In this document: positions 1 to 10,874 of the stretch, in pieces
Layout: every line of letters starts with the position of its first letter
How positions within the stretch are numbered: position 1 is the first letter of the stretch
DNA from: Mastigamoeba balamuthi
Lineage: Eukaryota; Evosea; Mastigamoebida; Mastigamoebidae
Direction of reading: 5' to 3'
Assembly: GCA_902651635.1 (NCBI GenBank)
Contig: CACRSC010000031.1
Coordinates: forward strand, 819,058-883,057
Length of the DNA stretch: 64,000 nucleotides
Position numbers and translations under genes: made by a program
Notes under the pieces: model-generated
The model's input: the letters and a program-made list of their open reading frames with translations, nothing else
What the model was told of the DNA's origin: nothing
The model's database searches: none

Positions 1-415
1 ACCCATCTCCTGAGTGCTCTCTGTCACTCACGCCTTGCCCTTCTCAATTGCTTCGTCCTCCAAATAAAAGCAATTGTTCTCTTCACATTTCATTACATGT
101 GTGTGCATCAGCATCAAAGCACATCACTCTCTCTGCCTTTCCTCACTTTATATGCCGGCGGCACAGAATTTTATGCCGGCGACAATAACCACCAACATAA
201 CTGCCGACTTATAATTCCCTTGTTCCCAGCCCCAGTTCTCAGTCCTGCCCATTCAGAATCGTGCGCGATTTTGTACACACACTCGCTTATGGGCTTCCTG
301 CTCGTGTTGTGAGGGACAGCCAATACCGAGCTTACCTCATAATGCACGGTGCGTTTTTTCCAAGAGACGAAAACCGCCGGCATATAACACCTTTTTCGGG
401 GGAATTCCTGCCCAT
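1..415 (+). repeat. Direct repeat, copy 1: 3'UTR and downstream spacer of a tandem unit
   Basis: This stretch matches 2208-2668 closely, giving a unit of about 2.2 kb. It begins with the same 3'UTR-like sequence that follows the stop codon of the gene at 786-2198, including an AATAAA signal at about 64-69, so position 1 lies just past the end of an upstream copy of that gene. The second copy is about 46 bases longer because of extra palindromic spacer sequence. Seen directly; the inference of a tandem gene array rests on the 3'UTR match. Confidence 0.8.
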
Positions 416-626
416 CAGCAGAAGAAGAACACAGTGATCAGCATCCCCTGTGGTGCTGTAAGGCACTCTGTTGTGCTGACAGCACGGTAGCACTTCTACA
501 TTGACTACATCCTGTGCAACAGTGAGGGCACAATCAATTTGTATGTATTTCCTCTGTCTTTTACTTGTATTTCAATTGCTTTCATCATTTTTATGACTTG
601 GCTGTTACTTTTCGTTTATGTGCCGT

Positions 627-766
627 GCGGGCATATTGCTATATACTGGCATGGCAGCACATGCATATGCCGCCAGCATATAGTTATATGCTGGCAGCAT
701 ATAACTATGCCAGCAGCACATAGCCTATGATGCTGCTGGCATACAGAAAAAGTCGCCAGCATAACC
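627..766. repeat. Cluster of short palindromes (TATGCC-N3-GGCATA type)
   Basis: Six or more degenerate copies of a 14-18 base palindrome (for example ATATGCTGGCAGCATAT) lie here in quick succession. Related copies occur at 150-180, 377-390, 1617-1673, 2366-2437 and 2869-2970, always outside the coding exons of the array gene. No similar motif is seen in the gene-dense part of the window. Confidence 0.7.
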
Positions 767-955
767 AATTTAACTTGCATTTCAGCCCACTGCTACAGCA
801 GTACAGGCAGGCAACAATGCCAGAGGCACGCAAGCAGTACGAGGACGCTGTTGTGCAGGTCTTCATTGACGCCATCTCCACCCTGACCAGGAACAGGGTC
901 ATTCTGACCATGGACGAGGCAGTCCAGGCAAGGACTGACTGCCTGGAGCTCATGT
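758..955 (+). repeat. Inverted repeat arm 1 (exon of the tandem gene)
   Basis: The first coding exon of the array gene with its upstream flank. Its reverse complement lies at 2683-2862, with scattered mismatches. Both arms include the acceptor-like ATTTCAG and the coding part that begins at 817. Confidence 0.75.
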
Positions 956-2198
956 ACTTCACCACGCCATTCTGAGACCCGACAGAGAACACCATACAGA
1001 ATGCAACAACGACTCTGACTGCTGTTGCAGCTGAGGTGCGTCGCCTCAGCTGCCTCAGTGTGAAGGGGCGTGCCATGGATGGCCCCAAAGCCATGCTGAA
1101 TGCTGTGAGGAGCATCAAGGACAAGATCAAGGGAGCAAAGCAGGCCAGCAAGGTAACGTCTTCTGCATCTGAAGACGAGGCTGAGAGCTCCAGCTCTGAG
1201 TCCATTGACGAGCTGCAGGGCAAGAAGGTGGTAGAGTGCAACAGGGACGACCAGGAGGAGCACAAGGAGAAGACAATGACATGCAAGAGGACGAGGGAGG
1301 AAAGCAGTGAGGAGTACGTGGCTCCAGCTGCACCAGCTGCACTGCATTGTCTTCTTCCTTGTTCCTCTTTGAAGATCCAGCGGTGTCTGGCACCAGCCCC
1401 AGCAGCAGCAGCAGCACCAGCAGACTGCGAGATGCTTAGGGCCCCTGGTGCTTCAGCAAAGCACACGTGGTGTGGTGGTCTCAGCAGCCCACAGAGGCCT
1501 GGGACATCAATGACATTGACACCATGAGTCTTCAGGATGCTCGCACAGCCCTGTGCCAGGCCGTGAGCAATGCTTGCTGTACATTAAATTCCCTTCCTTT
1601 TATTCACACACATTTTATATGCTGGTATCTTATAATCATATGCCGGTGGCACATAGCATATGCCACTGGCATATAAATATTTGACACAACCTCCACTAAT
1701 TGTTGTATACCACAGAAAGAGCAAGAGAAGGCTCTGCAGTCAGCACTGCAGTCCATACAGTCCCTCAGCGCATGTATGAAGGACCTGGTAGCACTGAACC
1801 AGACTGCTCAGGACGAGGTGAAGAGGCTGACTGCTGAAATCGCCTCTGCTGCTGGACCAGGTCTCCTCGTTCCAGCACAGCAGCAGGACCAGATCATCAA
1901 AGGCTTGGAGGCTGCCAGGACCAAGTTGAAGAAGAAGATTGCCATGTACTAGAAGGAGCAGGTCAGGGTGACCAACGAGCTGCACAAGCAGTACGTGCTC
2001 GTTGCAATGTTAAAGAGCCAGAACGAGGGGCTCAAGGAGCAGCTGGAGCTCCTCAAGTCTGAGCGTGCCAATTGGAGGGAGTACGAGTCCCTCAAGGGTA
2101 CCAGCACCACTCCCTCCAAGCACAAAGTGCCCACCTCTCACCCTGCTCACCCTGCATCTGGGTCTGCCAATGGTGCAGCAGACACTCCCACGTGCTGA
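786..2198 (+). pseudogene. Degenerate coiled-coil gene of a tandem array
   Basis: Not recognised. The reading begins after an acceptor near 785, with a first ATG at 817. An Ala/Glu/Lys-rich segment is followed by a Ser/Glu stretch at about 1150-1220 and a Gln/Lys/Leu coiled coil in the last exon (1717-2198). A likely intron at 1580-1716 starts GTACAT, ends CACAG and contains the palindromic AT-rich motif. In-frame stops are seen at 973 (TGA) and 1950 (TAG), with the same frame continuing past each, so this copy looks non-functional unless the exon model is wrong. The TGA ending at 2198 is followed at once by the repeated 3'UTR. It could be a multicopy host gene or the accessory ORF of a DNA transposon. 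No domain decides between these. Confidence 0.45.
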
Positions 2199-2207
2199 GA
2201 CACTCTC

Positions 2208-2668
2208 ACCCATCTCCTGAGTACTCTCTGTCACTCACGCCTTGCCCTTCTCAATTGCTTCGTCCTTCAAATAAAAGCAATTGTTCTCTTCATATTCACA
2301 CTTAAAATTGTATGACATGTGCATCAGCATCAAAGCACATCACTCTCTCTGCCATCTCTCACTTTATATGCCGGCAGCATATGCTATATACCGGTGGCAT
2401 ATACTATAAGCTGACAGCACAATATGTGCCAGCGACAATAACCACCAACATAACCACCAACTTATAATCCCCTTGTTCCAGGCCCCAGTTCTCAGTCCTG
2501 CCCATGCAGAATCGTGCACGATTTTGTACACACACTTGCTTATGGGCCTTCTGCTCGTGTTGTGAGGGACAGCCAATTCCGAGCTTACCTCACAATGCAC
2601 GGCGCGTTTTTTCCAAGAGACGAAAACCACCAGCTTATAACACCTTTTTCGGGGGAATTCCTGCCCAT
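2208..2668 (+). repeat. Direct repeat, copy 2: 3'UTR and spacer
   Basis: Second copy of the 1-415 repeat. It starts 10 bases after the stop codon at 2196-2198, carries AATAAA at about 2270, and stays parallel to copy 1 until 2668. There it jumps to sequence equivalent to position 541 of the first unit and then into an inverted exon copy, so this unit is rearranged. Confidence 0.8.
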
Positions 2669-2682
2669 TATGTATTTCCTCT

Positions 2683-2862
2683 ACATGAGCTCCAGGCAGT
2701 CAGTCCTTGCCTGGACTGCCTCCTCCGTGGTCAGAATTACCCTGTTCCTGGTCAGGGTGGAGATGGTGTTGATGGAGGCCTGCACAACAGCATCATTGTA
2801 CTGCTGGCCTGCCTGTACTGCTGCTGCAGTGAGCTGAAAAGCAAGTTAGACTGGTTATGCTG
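2683..2862 (-). repeat. Inverted repeat arm 2 (reversed, truncated exon copy)
   Basis: Reverse-complement copy of 758-955. It directly follows the direct-repeat copy 2, so the second unit of the array ends in a reversed exon instead of a full gene. It shows differences typical of a decayed copy. Confidence 0.75.
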
Positions 2863-2868
2863 GTAATT

Positions 2869-2970
2869 TTTTCTATATGCTGATGGCATAGGCTATATGC
2901 CACCGGCATATAGCTATGTGCTGGTGGCATACACATGTGCCACTGACATAAAGGTATATGCAAGTGGCAC
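2869..2970. repeat. Palindrome cluster at the right end of the array
   Basis: Four or five copies of the TATGCC...GGCATA palindrome beside the inverted exon copy. They mark the end of the repeated unit. From 2971 to about 3340 the sequence is AT-rich with short repeats such as AGTGCTA and CACTA, and no coding signal. Confidence 0.65.
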
Positions 2971-3341
2971 ATCAACAAAAAGTAACAGTAAACTCAAACA
3001 TTTGGTCATCACTGCAACTTTTGCAAATGGAGTGCTATATCTTTAGTGAGGTTTTTTCAGCACTAATTTGGTGCTTCAATCGCTAATTTTGCACTAATTC
3101 TAGCACTATATGCGACCTTAATTTCAGCATTATTGCTATTTTTTTGAATATTGCTATGCATCACTTCAATCACTACTAGCACAATTATTTACACTAGTAG
3201 TGATTGTAGTGCTATTTTAGCAATGCAATTCCATCGAATGCATTGTATGTAGTGCTACCAAATCGCATGTAGTGCAATTTCAGTGGATTTGGTGCATTTT
3301 TGTGATTATTCATCACTGAGCTCTCTGTCATTTTTTCTAAG

Positions 3342-3952
3342 TCAAACCTCTATTTTGGCTTTTTCACTGGGGTGGTCTAGGAAACCAGGCCTCGGAATAC
3401 AGCACAGGGGGTTCTCACTGAGGTACCAGGCATCTATATTCGTGATGATTGTGATAGCTGATCTCAGCAGGTCATTGCGCATCACCTTCTTCCCCTTGGA
3501 CTTTTTGCTCACGATGTTGAATCGGGTCGGGACATGAAGCCCAGGTAGTGCTCTACCCTGCTTCTCCAGCGCCTGTGAACTTGGTTCCACTGGCATTTGA
3601 ACCTGATGTACTTGAGTGCAGTTCTCCTTCGCCTTCCATTGACAGAGTCGAACAGAGAGGCGTGCTTGAAGGGGGTCAGCAGCTCACTGCTTAGGATGCT
3701 GACATAGACATTATCAGCCAGCAGCCGTGTCCCTTGCAGTTCCATGCCTGGAGCTGAGCTCTGCCAGATCATCAGGTCGTGGCGAACACCCTTGTACAAC
3801 CCTTGAACGTCCATGGGGATGCCCTGGTTGTTGACTACCACCTGGATCTTCACCATGTGCCCCTTGTACTTGCCGTTGTAGAACTTGTCCTGCTTCTTGC
3901 TGGGCCGTGGGATGTCAATGGCCTTTACATCCACAGACCCGTGGATCGTTCA
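3342..3952 (-). pseudogene. PIF/Harbinger-like DDE transposase remnant (DNA transposon)
   Basis: A fragment of a DDE_Tnp_4 (PIF/Harbinger, IS5-like) transposase read on the minus strand. The first half (about 3952-3530) shows an early Asp in a VDV context, the block YNGKYKGHMVKIQVVV, GVRHDLMIW, a second Asp in LLADNVY and RSRVEHYLG. These are the usual order of the family's catalytic-core landmarks. The C-terminal part (LRSAITIITNIDAWYL) continues in a different frame from about 3596, so at least one frameshift separates the two. The N-terminal DNA-binding region is missing and a stop lies just upstream of the core. No terminal inverted repeats or target duplications were identified. Confidence 0.8.
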
Positions 3953-4759
3953 AGACCAGGGTGGTGGAAGCCTGTTGGCCTCAGAAGTCCGGGCATTCCA
4001 GACACTGTGCAATTTTCTCGAAAATGAGTTATCAGGTTGATGCATTTATAATAAGCAATTGAATTGATAAATACACGTTTTAAATTTTTAGAATAAATTG
4101 GCACATGGGTACATGCGTGCCCTAAATTTATCAATTGATTTAATAATGAATTGATACTGATTTCATTTAGATAAATAAAAATTGTGTTGTGGTGTCTGGC
4201 CCTCCATAATGCTGAAATACCTGTTCCAGGAATTGAACAGGGTACCCCCAGCGTGCTATGGCAATGGACTTGTTTGTGCAGCTTGTACAGGAGACACTGC
4301 TGCCTGGCTATTTTTGCAGTAATGATGGGGTTGTCCTGGGACTTGACCATGTTGGTTGGCTGGGTTTATGGTGAGTAGATTGGCTGGGCTTTTTGCGAGT
4401 GCAGTGTGTAGCAATGTATGTGCTGAATGCATATTTAGTGGATGAATGAATGAGCAACAAGCGCAAAATGTGTTTATGCACATGCAGCACATGACGCAAT
4501 TGATGCAATGTGACGTTGCCGTTTTTCTCGATTTTTCGCTGAAAAACGAATGGAGTGATGACGCACTTAGCCTGATATTATCTGACACCTTAAAAACACT
4601 CTCTACTTCTCCCTGCATTCACGCACAGTAGTCACACATGTCTGTGGTCCCCTCTTCTGCCCCCTCCCCCCCCCCCCCCCACACTCCCACCTGTGTGTGC
4701 CATTTCACCCTCCCCAGCTGCAGCAGCACGGCCTTGGAAAGGTGACAGCCTTCACACTC
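3953..4759. other. AT-rich spacer, no gene seen
   Basis: AT-rich sequence next to the transposase remnant. A weak Pol III B-box-like match lies near 4205-4230 on the minus strand, and a run of 14-15 C lies near 4668-4682. No convincing coding exon, tRNA or terminal repeat is seen. Confidence 0.5.
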
Positions 4760-4789
4760 TGGTGTGAGTTGTCACCAAGTACATGACTG

Positions 4790-5463
4790 TACTGTACAGC
4801 CCGAAGTTTAAGTGGGAGCCAACTGACTGGCAGCTCCGTGCATGGGCACTGCTGGTCGTGTGGCATGACTCAAAGGACCTCAAGGTATGTGCTCTCTCCT
4901 CTGCTCCCCCCTTCCTTCCCCTTGAGTCCCCTTAATCCCTCCTAATCCCCCCTTCCTCCCTCTCTTTGTTTTTCCTTCACTGACCCCTTCCCCCCCCTTG
5001 CAGAACTGGCACAATTCATGGCAGGTGGGCAAAAAGACTTGCCCGTCCCTGAATTGTCAGAGATGCAGATGCAGCACCTGATGGGCGGGGTGCGTCCTGC
5101 CCTCCTCTTGCCCTTCCTGCTCTCCATCTTGCCCTCTCTCATTTTATGCAGTTTTCCCCAATTTTTACTATTTTCCCTGCCCCCCCCCCCTGTTTTTCAC
5201 AGGTTTGGGTGCCCCTCGAAACAGGAGGTGCTGTCCCAGCAGCACCAATGAATGTTGATGGTGGCATGGTTGCTGCCATCGTGGACGCCCTCCATACAGG
5301 GTTGCACAAAATGACAGTGTGTTTTTCCCCCCTCCCCTGCCCCCCCCCCCTGTTTTTCTTGCGAAAACTAACGGAATAAAACGTCACAGGAGCAGCTCAA
5401 GGAGGAGCTGCAGCTCGAGTACCAACAGTCAGACATCGAATGTCCCATGGAATACCATCAGTA
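4790..5463 (+). pseudogene. Remnant of a four-exon gene with C-tract introns
   Basis: Four coding-like pieces separated by short introns: about 4770-4886, 5004-5092, 5202-5318 and 5389-5450. Each is bounded by GTATGT/GTGCGT/GTGTGT donors and CAG acceptors, and each intron has a long poly-C tract. The first piece reads VTKYMTVLYSPKFKW and is rich in Trp; the last contains EQLKEELQLEY, a short coiled coil. The phases do not join cleanly between the first and second pieces, so this is probably a broken gene. No family was recognised. It may belong with the transposon debris to its left. Confidence 0.35.
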
Positions 5464-6081
5464 AGGCCCGTGTATTCCAGGATAAACTGGGATATTCCAT
5501 AATCAGAGGTCCCAAACTGGATCCCGACAGCCACAGGCCTGGGCTTGGCCCAAGTCATCATTTACTATCTGGTAAGATAGGAGATGAAGAGAAATGGATC
5601 ACCCTACATGCATGGCACCTCACCGATCTCGAACGTGAGGATTCGGCAGAGGCTAATACAAGAACCTCACTTTCCCACTTCTCCGCCAAAGTCGAACGCT
5701 GACAAGTAGCCAACCCTCCGAGCGTGATCGCCACTCGGCAACAACGTGGTGCCAGGACCGAGAGCTCCTGGCTTGGCTTACAATTCAATTTGAAAAAAAC
5801 GCAAAACGTCAACGTGAAGCCCCCCCCCCAGTGTGGATTTCCCCACTTGACTTGTCACTCCAGTCTGCCCGGGACTCCCCTCGCCGTCCCAAGATGGTTT
5901 GGGCAGGTCTCTCATTTGCTTACATCCATCGTAGTGCACACGTAGGCGGAGAAAGGAGGCAGAATGGCCAGAACATTCCGGAATATCGGTGATATCAACA
6001 ATCCACAGGGGACAGCAGTAGAATCGCATCGCTCGCCAGACAGCCAGTGGAACAGTGGCTCCCGTCAAGGCCAGAAAGAAG
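5464..6081. other. Spacer upstream of the coiled-coil gene
   Basis: No coding exon or RNA gene is recognised. The sequence changes here from the AT-richer repeat island to the GC-rich gene block. A short C-run lies at about 5820-5829. The last 100-150 bases presumably hold the promoter of the gene that starts at 6082. Confidence 0.4.
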
Positions 6082-9000
6082 ATGAGCAGCAAACTCGACC
6101 ACAGCGCCGTCCTCGTCCTCATCGATTCCGCCAATGTCTCCGACGACCAGAAGCTGCTGCTGCGCTCCTACGTCGCCGAGCAGGTGCGCGTCACCGAGGC
6201 GCTGCGCGCGGAGCTCGGGGCCGCCCGCGCAGCGCAACGCAGACCCCGCCCTCTCGAGCGCTCCGTCGCCGTCGCCGTGGACGACGCCGACGCCGACGAA
6301 GTATGGAGGTGAACTCCGCATGACGAAGTGCGGGCGTTGTGTACTGTCCCCCCCCCCCCCCCCCACGTGAGTACGCACCGCATGAGGAATGAGGCGCCAT
6401 GGAAGTCGCCAGAGAACAGAAGGCCAAGAAGCACCCCCCACCGCTGTGTGTCTTTTTGTGTACCAGGCCGTGAGATATCTAGTAACGCAATCGTGGTAGA
6501 GCCGTTTGAACCAGAATCTCGCTATTTCCGCTCAGATCGCCCGGGGCAATGACCAACCCGCGCGTGGTGCGTGGCCCCTCCCCGCCCCCTCTGTGTGCCC
6601 GTGCAGGGACTAAGGTGGCGCCCAGAACGTTGATTTTTTCTCGGATCTCGTGCCCGCCTCTGCGCTGCGGCCGCCGACCGCCCCGCACGCGTCCCAAGGC
6701 CCCTCTGCGGGCCCCGCAGCGGCGGGGGCGCCCGTCCAGCGGCCCCGGACGCCCAACGACGACCTGGCCGCCCAGCTCCAGCACGAGCGCGCGGCCCGCG
6801 AGCGCGCGCAGGCCGAGGCGACCAAAATGCGTGAGGAACGCGACCGCGCGATGCGTGCGGCGTCGGCGGCGGCGTCGGAGGAGCTGCGCAGGGCCAAGGC
6901 GCACAGCGCCGAGGTGGAGGCCGCGCAGGGCAAGCTGCGCGAGGCCGCCGCGAGCGCCGAGCACGCGGCGCAGGAGCTCAGGAGGAAACTGGAGGAGACG
7001 GCCAGAGAGCGCGACGCGCTGAGGGCCGAGGCAGCGCAGCACAAGGCGGGGCTGGCAGACGCGGAGCAGCAGCTCTCCCGGGCCCGCGAGGAGCTTGCCG
7101 CCTCCCAGGCGTCGCGCGACGCCACTGCCAGGGCGGAGGTGGAGACGGCGGCGAGCGCGGAGCTCCAGGCAGCGCTCGAGGGGGCCAAGGCGGCCCTGGA
7201 GAAGGAACAGGCGGCGAGGGCGGCGGCAGAGGCGCAGTGCGCGGCCCTCAGCGCACTGGTGGAGAAGGCGGAAGCCGGAGTGGCAGCAGAGCGCGCGCAG
7301 ATCGAGGCGGCGCTAGCGTCAGCGAAGGAGTGCGAGGAGCTCAGGGCGGGGAGAGCAGAGGCTGAGATGCAGCTCGCCCGGGCGCGCGAGGAGCTCGCGG
7401 AGGAGAAGGCAGCCCGCGCTCGGGCGGAGCAGCAGGCCGCAGCCAGCGCAGAGGGAGCTACTGCCTCAGCCTCTGCAGAGCTCAAGGCAGCACTGGCAGC
7501 GCTGGAGGACCTCAAGGCGCGCCTGGAAGGCGAGCAGGCAGCCAGAGTGGCTGCTGAGGAGCAGTGCGCGCCCCTTCGTGCACTGGCAGAGCAGGCGGAA
7601 GCAGCAAAGGCGCAGGCGGAGAAGGCGGTAGCGGAGACCAGCGCCCGACTCCAGGTCGCGCAGGAGGCGCTCGAGGATGCCAAGGCACGGCTGGAAAAGG
7701 AAGAGGCAGAAAGGACTGCCGCCGAATCGCAGGCTGCCTCTCTTCGTGCAGTCGCAGAAAAGGCGGGTGCTGATCTTGTTGCGGAAAAGTCGCAGCTAGA
7801 TGCGGCATTGGAAACTGCGAAGGAATGCGAGGCGCTGAGGACCGAGATCGCTCTGCACAAGGAGACGCTTGCACAGACAGCAGTACAGCTGTCCAAGGCA
7901 CAAGAGGAACTTGCCGAGGCTCGCGCGGCTTGCGCAAAGGCGGAACAGGAATCCTCAGCAAAGGCGGAAGCGGAGAGCACTAATGCAGCCACGACTGTCG
8001 AACTCAAGGCCGTGCAGGGCGCACTGGAGGAAGCGAAGACACGTTTGGAGGAAGAGCAGGCGGCGAGGGCTGCTTCCGACGCGCAATGTGTGTCGCTTCG
8101 TGCGCTGGCAGAGCAAGCAGAAGCAATGCAGTCGGATGCGCAGAAGGCGGCCAATGAGGCGAGTGCCCAGTTGAAGGCTGCGCAAGGCGCTCTGGATGCC
8201 CTAAGGGAGAACCTGGTAAAGGAGCAGGAAGCCAGGACTGCATCCGAGGCGGAGTGTGCGAACCTCCGTGCCCTCGCAGAGCAGTCAGATACAGCCAAAG
8301 CGGAGGACGAGAAAGAAAGCGCAGCCACGAGTTCTAAGCTTAGGGCAGTACAGAGCGCACTGGAGGAAGCCAGTTCGAGCCTGGAGAAATCAGAAGAGGC
8401 AAGAGCCGCTGCCGAAGCTCAGTGTGAGTCCCTTCGTGTGTTATCAGAGACAGCACAGGCAGACTTAGCTGCAGCGAACACGCAGCTCTCGGCAGCGCTG
8501 GAGGCCGCAAAGGAATGCGAGGATCTGAGGGCGGAGGCCGCGGAGCACAAGGCAAAGGAATCAGAGGCGGAACAGCAGCTTTCAAAGATACGAGCGGAGC
8601 TCACGGAGGCACAGGCAGCTCTTACGAAGGCAGAGCTTGAGTCAGCCACTAAATCAGAAGAGGAGAAGGCTGCCGCAGACACGAGTGCAGAGCTTCTGTC
8701 TGCACTGGAGGATGCTAAGTCAAGCCTGGGAAAGGAGCAGGCGGCGAGGGCAGCAGCCGAAGCACAGTGCTCATCCCTTCGTGCACTTGTGGACAAGGCA
8801 GAAGCCGATCTGGCTGCCGAGAGGGCGCAGGTTAAGGAGAGAGCTATGGAGTTCGAGGCACTCGGAATCGAGTCTGCGCAGTACAAGGAGAAAATAGCAG
8901 AGGCAGAGCTGCAGCTCGCCAAGGCGCGCGAGGAGCTCGCGGAAGCCAAGACAGCTCGCGCCGACGCGGAGCAAGAGTCAGCAGCACAGGAAGAGGAGAA

Positions 9001-10786
9001 GAGCTTGACCGAAGAACTCAAGGCCGCGCTGGAAATGGCGAAGGCGAACCTGGAAAAGGAGCAGATGGAAAGGACTGCCGCCGAAGCACAGTGCGAGTCT
9101 CTTCGCGCACTGTCAGAGAAGGCTGGGGCAGACCTAGTTGAGGAGAGGGCGCAGTTGGAGTCCGCGTTGGAGACCGCAAAGGAATGCGAGACACTGAGGG
9201 CTGAGAACGCGCAGTACAAGACCGGACTGGCGGAGGCAGAGCAGCAGCTCTCCAAAGCACGAGAGGAGATCATCGCGGCGCAGGCAGCTCGGGCGGAGGC
9301 GGAGCTCAAGTCAACCGCTACAGTAGAGGAGACTGCATCTGCAACCGCGAGTGCCGAACTCAAGGCCGCGCAGGACTCACTAGTTGAGGCGAATTCGCGG
9401 GCGGAAAAGGAGCTAGCGGCAAGGGCTGCCGCCGAAGGGCAGTGCGTATCCCTTCGTGCCCTGGCCGAGAAGGCAGAAGCCGACCTGATCGCAGAGCGTG
9501 CGCAACTGAAGGCGGCGCTGGAGATCGTGCAGGAGGAGAACGATGCCCTGAAGAAGGCCAGCTCTGAGGAGCTCGAGAAGGCCAAAACCTCCCTCACTAC
9601 CCTGCAACATCTGTTCAAAGAGGAATGCAGCCGCGCGCAGGAGGATAGAGGAGAGCTGCAGGGGCAGCTCGCAGCAGCGCAGAGCTCCGCTAAGAAGCTC
9701 GAGGAGGAGCTCACGAAGCTCAAGGCCGAGAAGGAGGCAGTGTCATCCAACACCGAGCTGCTCACCAAGCAGCTGGAGGAGATGCGGCAGAGGGCACAGT
9801 CGTTAGAGCATGAGCACAAGGAGCTGTCAGACAGCAAGGTCGCGGAGGTGGCGAAGCTTACCGCGGAGTACACATTGGCCCGCCAGCAGGCAGTCGAACT
9901 CGAGGCGCGCCTGAACACACTGCAGACGTCGTATGGAGAGCTCAAGGTTCACTTCGAGGAGGCCGAGGCCAAGAGCCGTGCGTGCACGCCCCCGCCGCAG
10001 GGTCAGCTCCAGGCCGCATGCGCCGAGTGCGCGACACTGCGGCAATCACTCGCGCTGGCCGAAGAGGCACGGCAGGCCGCGGAGACGCGGCTCACAAAGG
10101 AGATGGACATGGTGCAGAACCTCCTGTCGCAGCTCGCGGTCTCTGAGGCCTCTCGCGCGGACCTGAGCACCCGGTCCGAGGAGTTGAGCGTCCTGAGCGC
10201 CCTCAAGTCCGAGGCATCCGCCAAGACACAGACGGACGAGGCATCATCGCTGCGCAGCTCTGCAGAGCAGGCGAACTCGCTGCTCTCTGAGGGCGAGTCG
10301 TTCGGAGGGACAGACCCCCTGCACGCGCGCGTCGAGGAGCTCGAGGCGCAGCTGGCCAGCGAGCAGCGCGCCATGAACTCGCTGAGACTCGAGCTCTACG
10401 AGGCGCAGTCGATGCGCACTGCTCTCGAGGCACAGTTGGCAGCCCTCTGCGACACCGTTGCCAGCCACAAGCAGCTGACCGAGGAAGTGGCGAAGCTGAA
10501 GCAGGCCCTCGCAGATGCGCAGGCCAGCCTGTCGGCGTGCGAAGGGCAGGTGACTGCGCTGCGCGCGCAAGTCGCCGAGGCTACGGGAGTGCGTGAGTCA
10601 ATGACGAAGGAGCTGGACCGTCTGCGTGCAGAACTGGAGCAAGCGCGTGTGGCAGAGAGTCCCAAGCTCAAGCCCTTTGGAGGAAGAGTCGAGCAGGCCT
10701 CTCTGCTCCAAGGCGACGTCGAGATGCAGATGCACGGCGCTCCGAGGAGCGAGCGGAGGAGGCGCAAGTGGTGTACCATTTCGTAA
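6082..10786 (+). CDS. Giant repetitive coiled-coil protein with C-terminal CaaX box
   Basis: Two exons, 6082-6300 and 6626-10786, joined in phase across an intron that contains a run of about 16 C; about 1,459 residues. The first in-frame ATG is at 6082. After a short N-terminal helix and a Pro/Ala stretch (about residues 85-115), almost the whole protein is Ala/Glu/Lys/Gln coiled coil. At least nine degenerate repeats share a block like AQCxSLRALAEKAE followed by ECExLRAE and LAEAEQQLSKAREEL, spaced roughly 60-120 residues apart. The C-terminus is RRRRKWCTIS: a polybasic run followed by Cys-Thr-Ile-Ser, which fits a farnesylation CaaX motif. By family knowledge this pairing suggests a prenylated scaffold on an inner membrane. 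A lamin-like role is possible, but no lamin tail domain is seen. A coiled coil alone does not identify function. Confidence 0.85.
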
Positions 10787-10874
10787 AGACATCTCGTGGC
10801 TCCTCAAGAGAAGCAGGCAATTGGTTTACAACGCCCGATCCCAAAATCAACGTTCGACATTGTCACAAGCATAT

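Noticed and set aside
973-975. Stop-codon reassignment (in-frame TGA read through)
   Set aside because: All other genes use TGA, TAA and TAG as normal stops; decay of the array gene is simpler.
4184-4330. tRNA-derived SINE on the minus strand
   Set aside because: A B-box-like GTTCAATTCC is present, but the arms do not fold as a tRNA, the A box is poor and no tail or flanking duplication is seen.
6610-8328. Long minus-strand open frame opposite the coiled-coil gene
   Set aside because: It mirrors the GC-rich repetitive codons of the plus-strand gene; Ser/Ala composition and no conserved motif.
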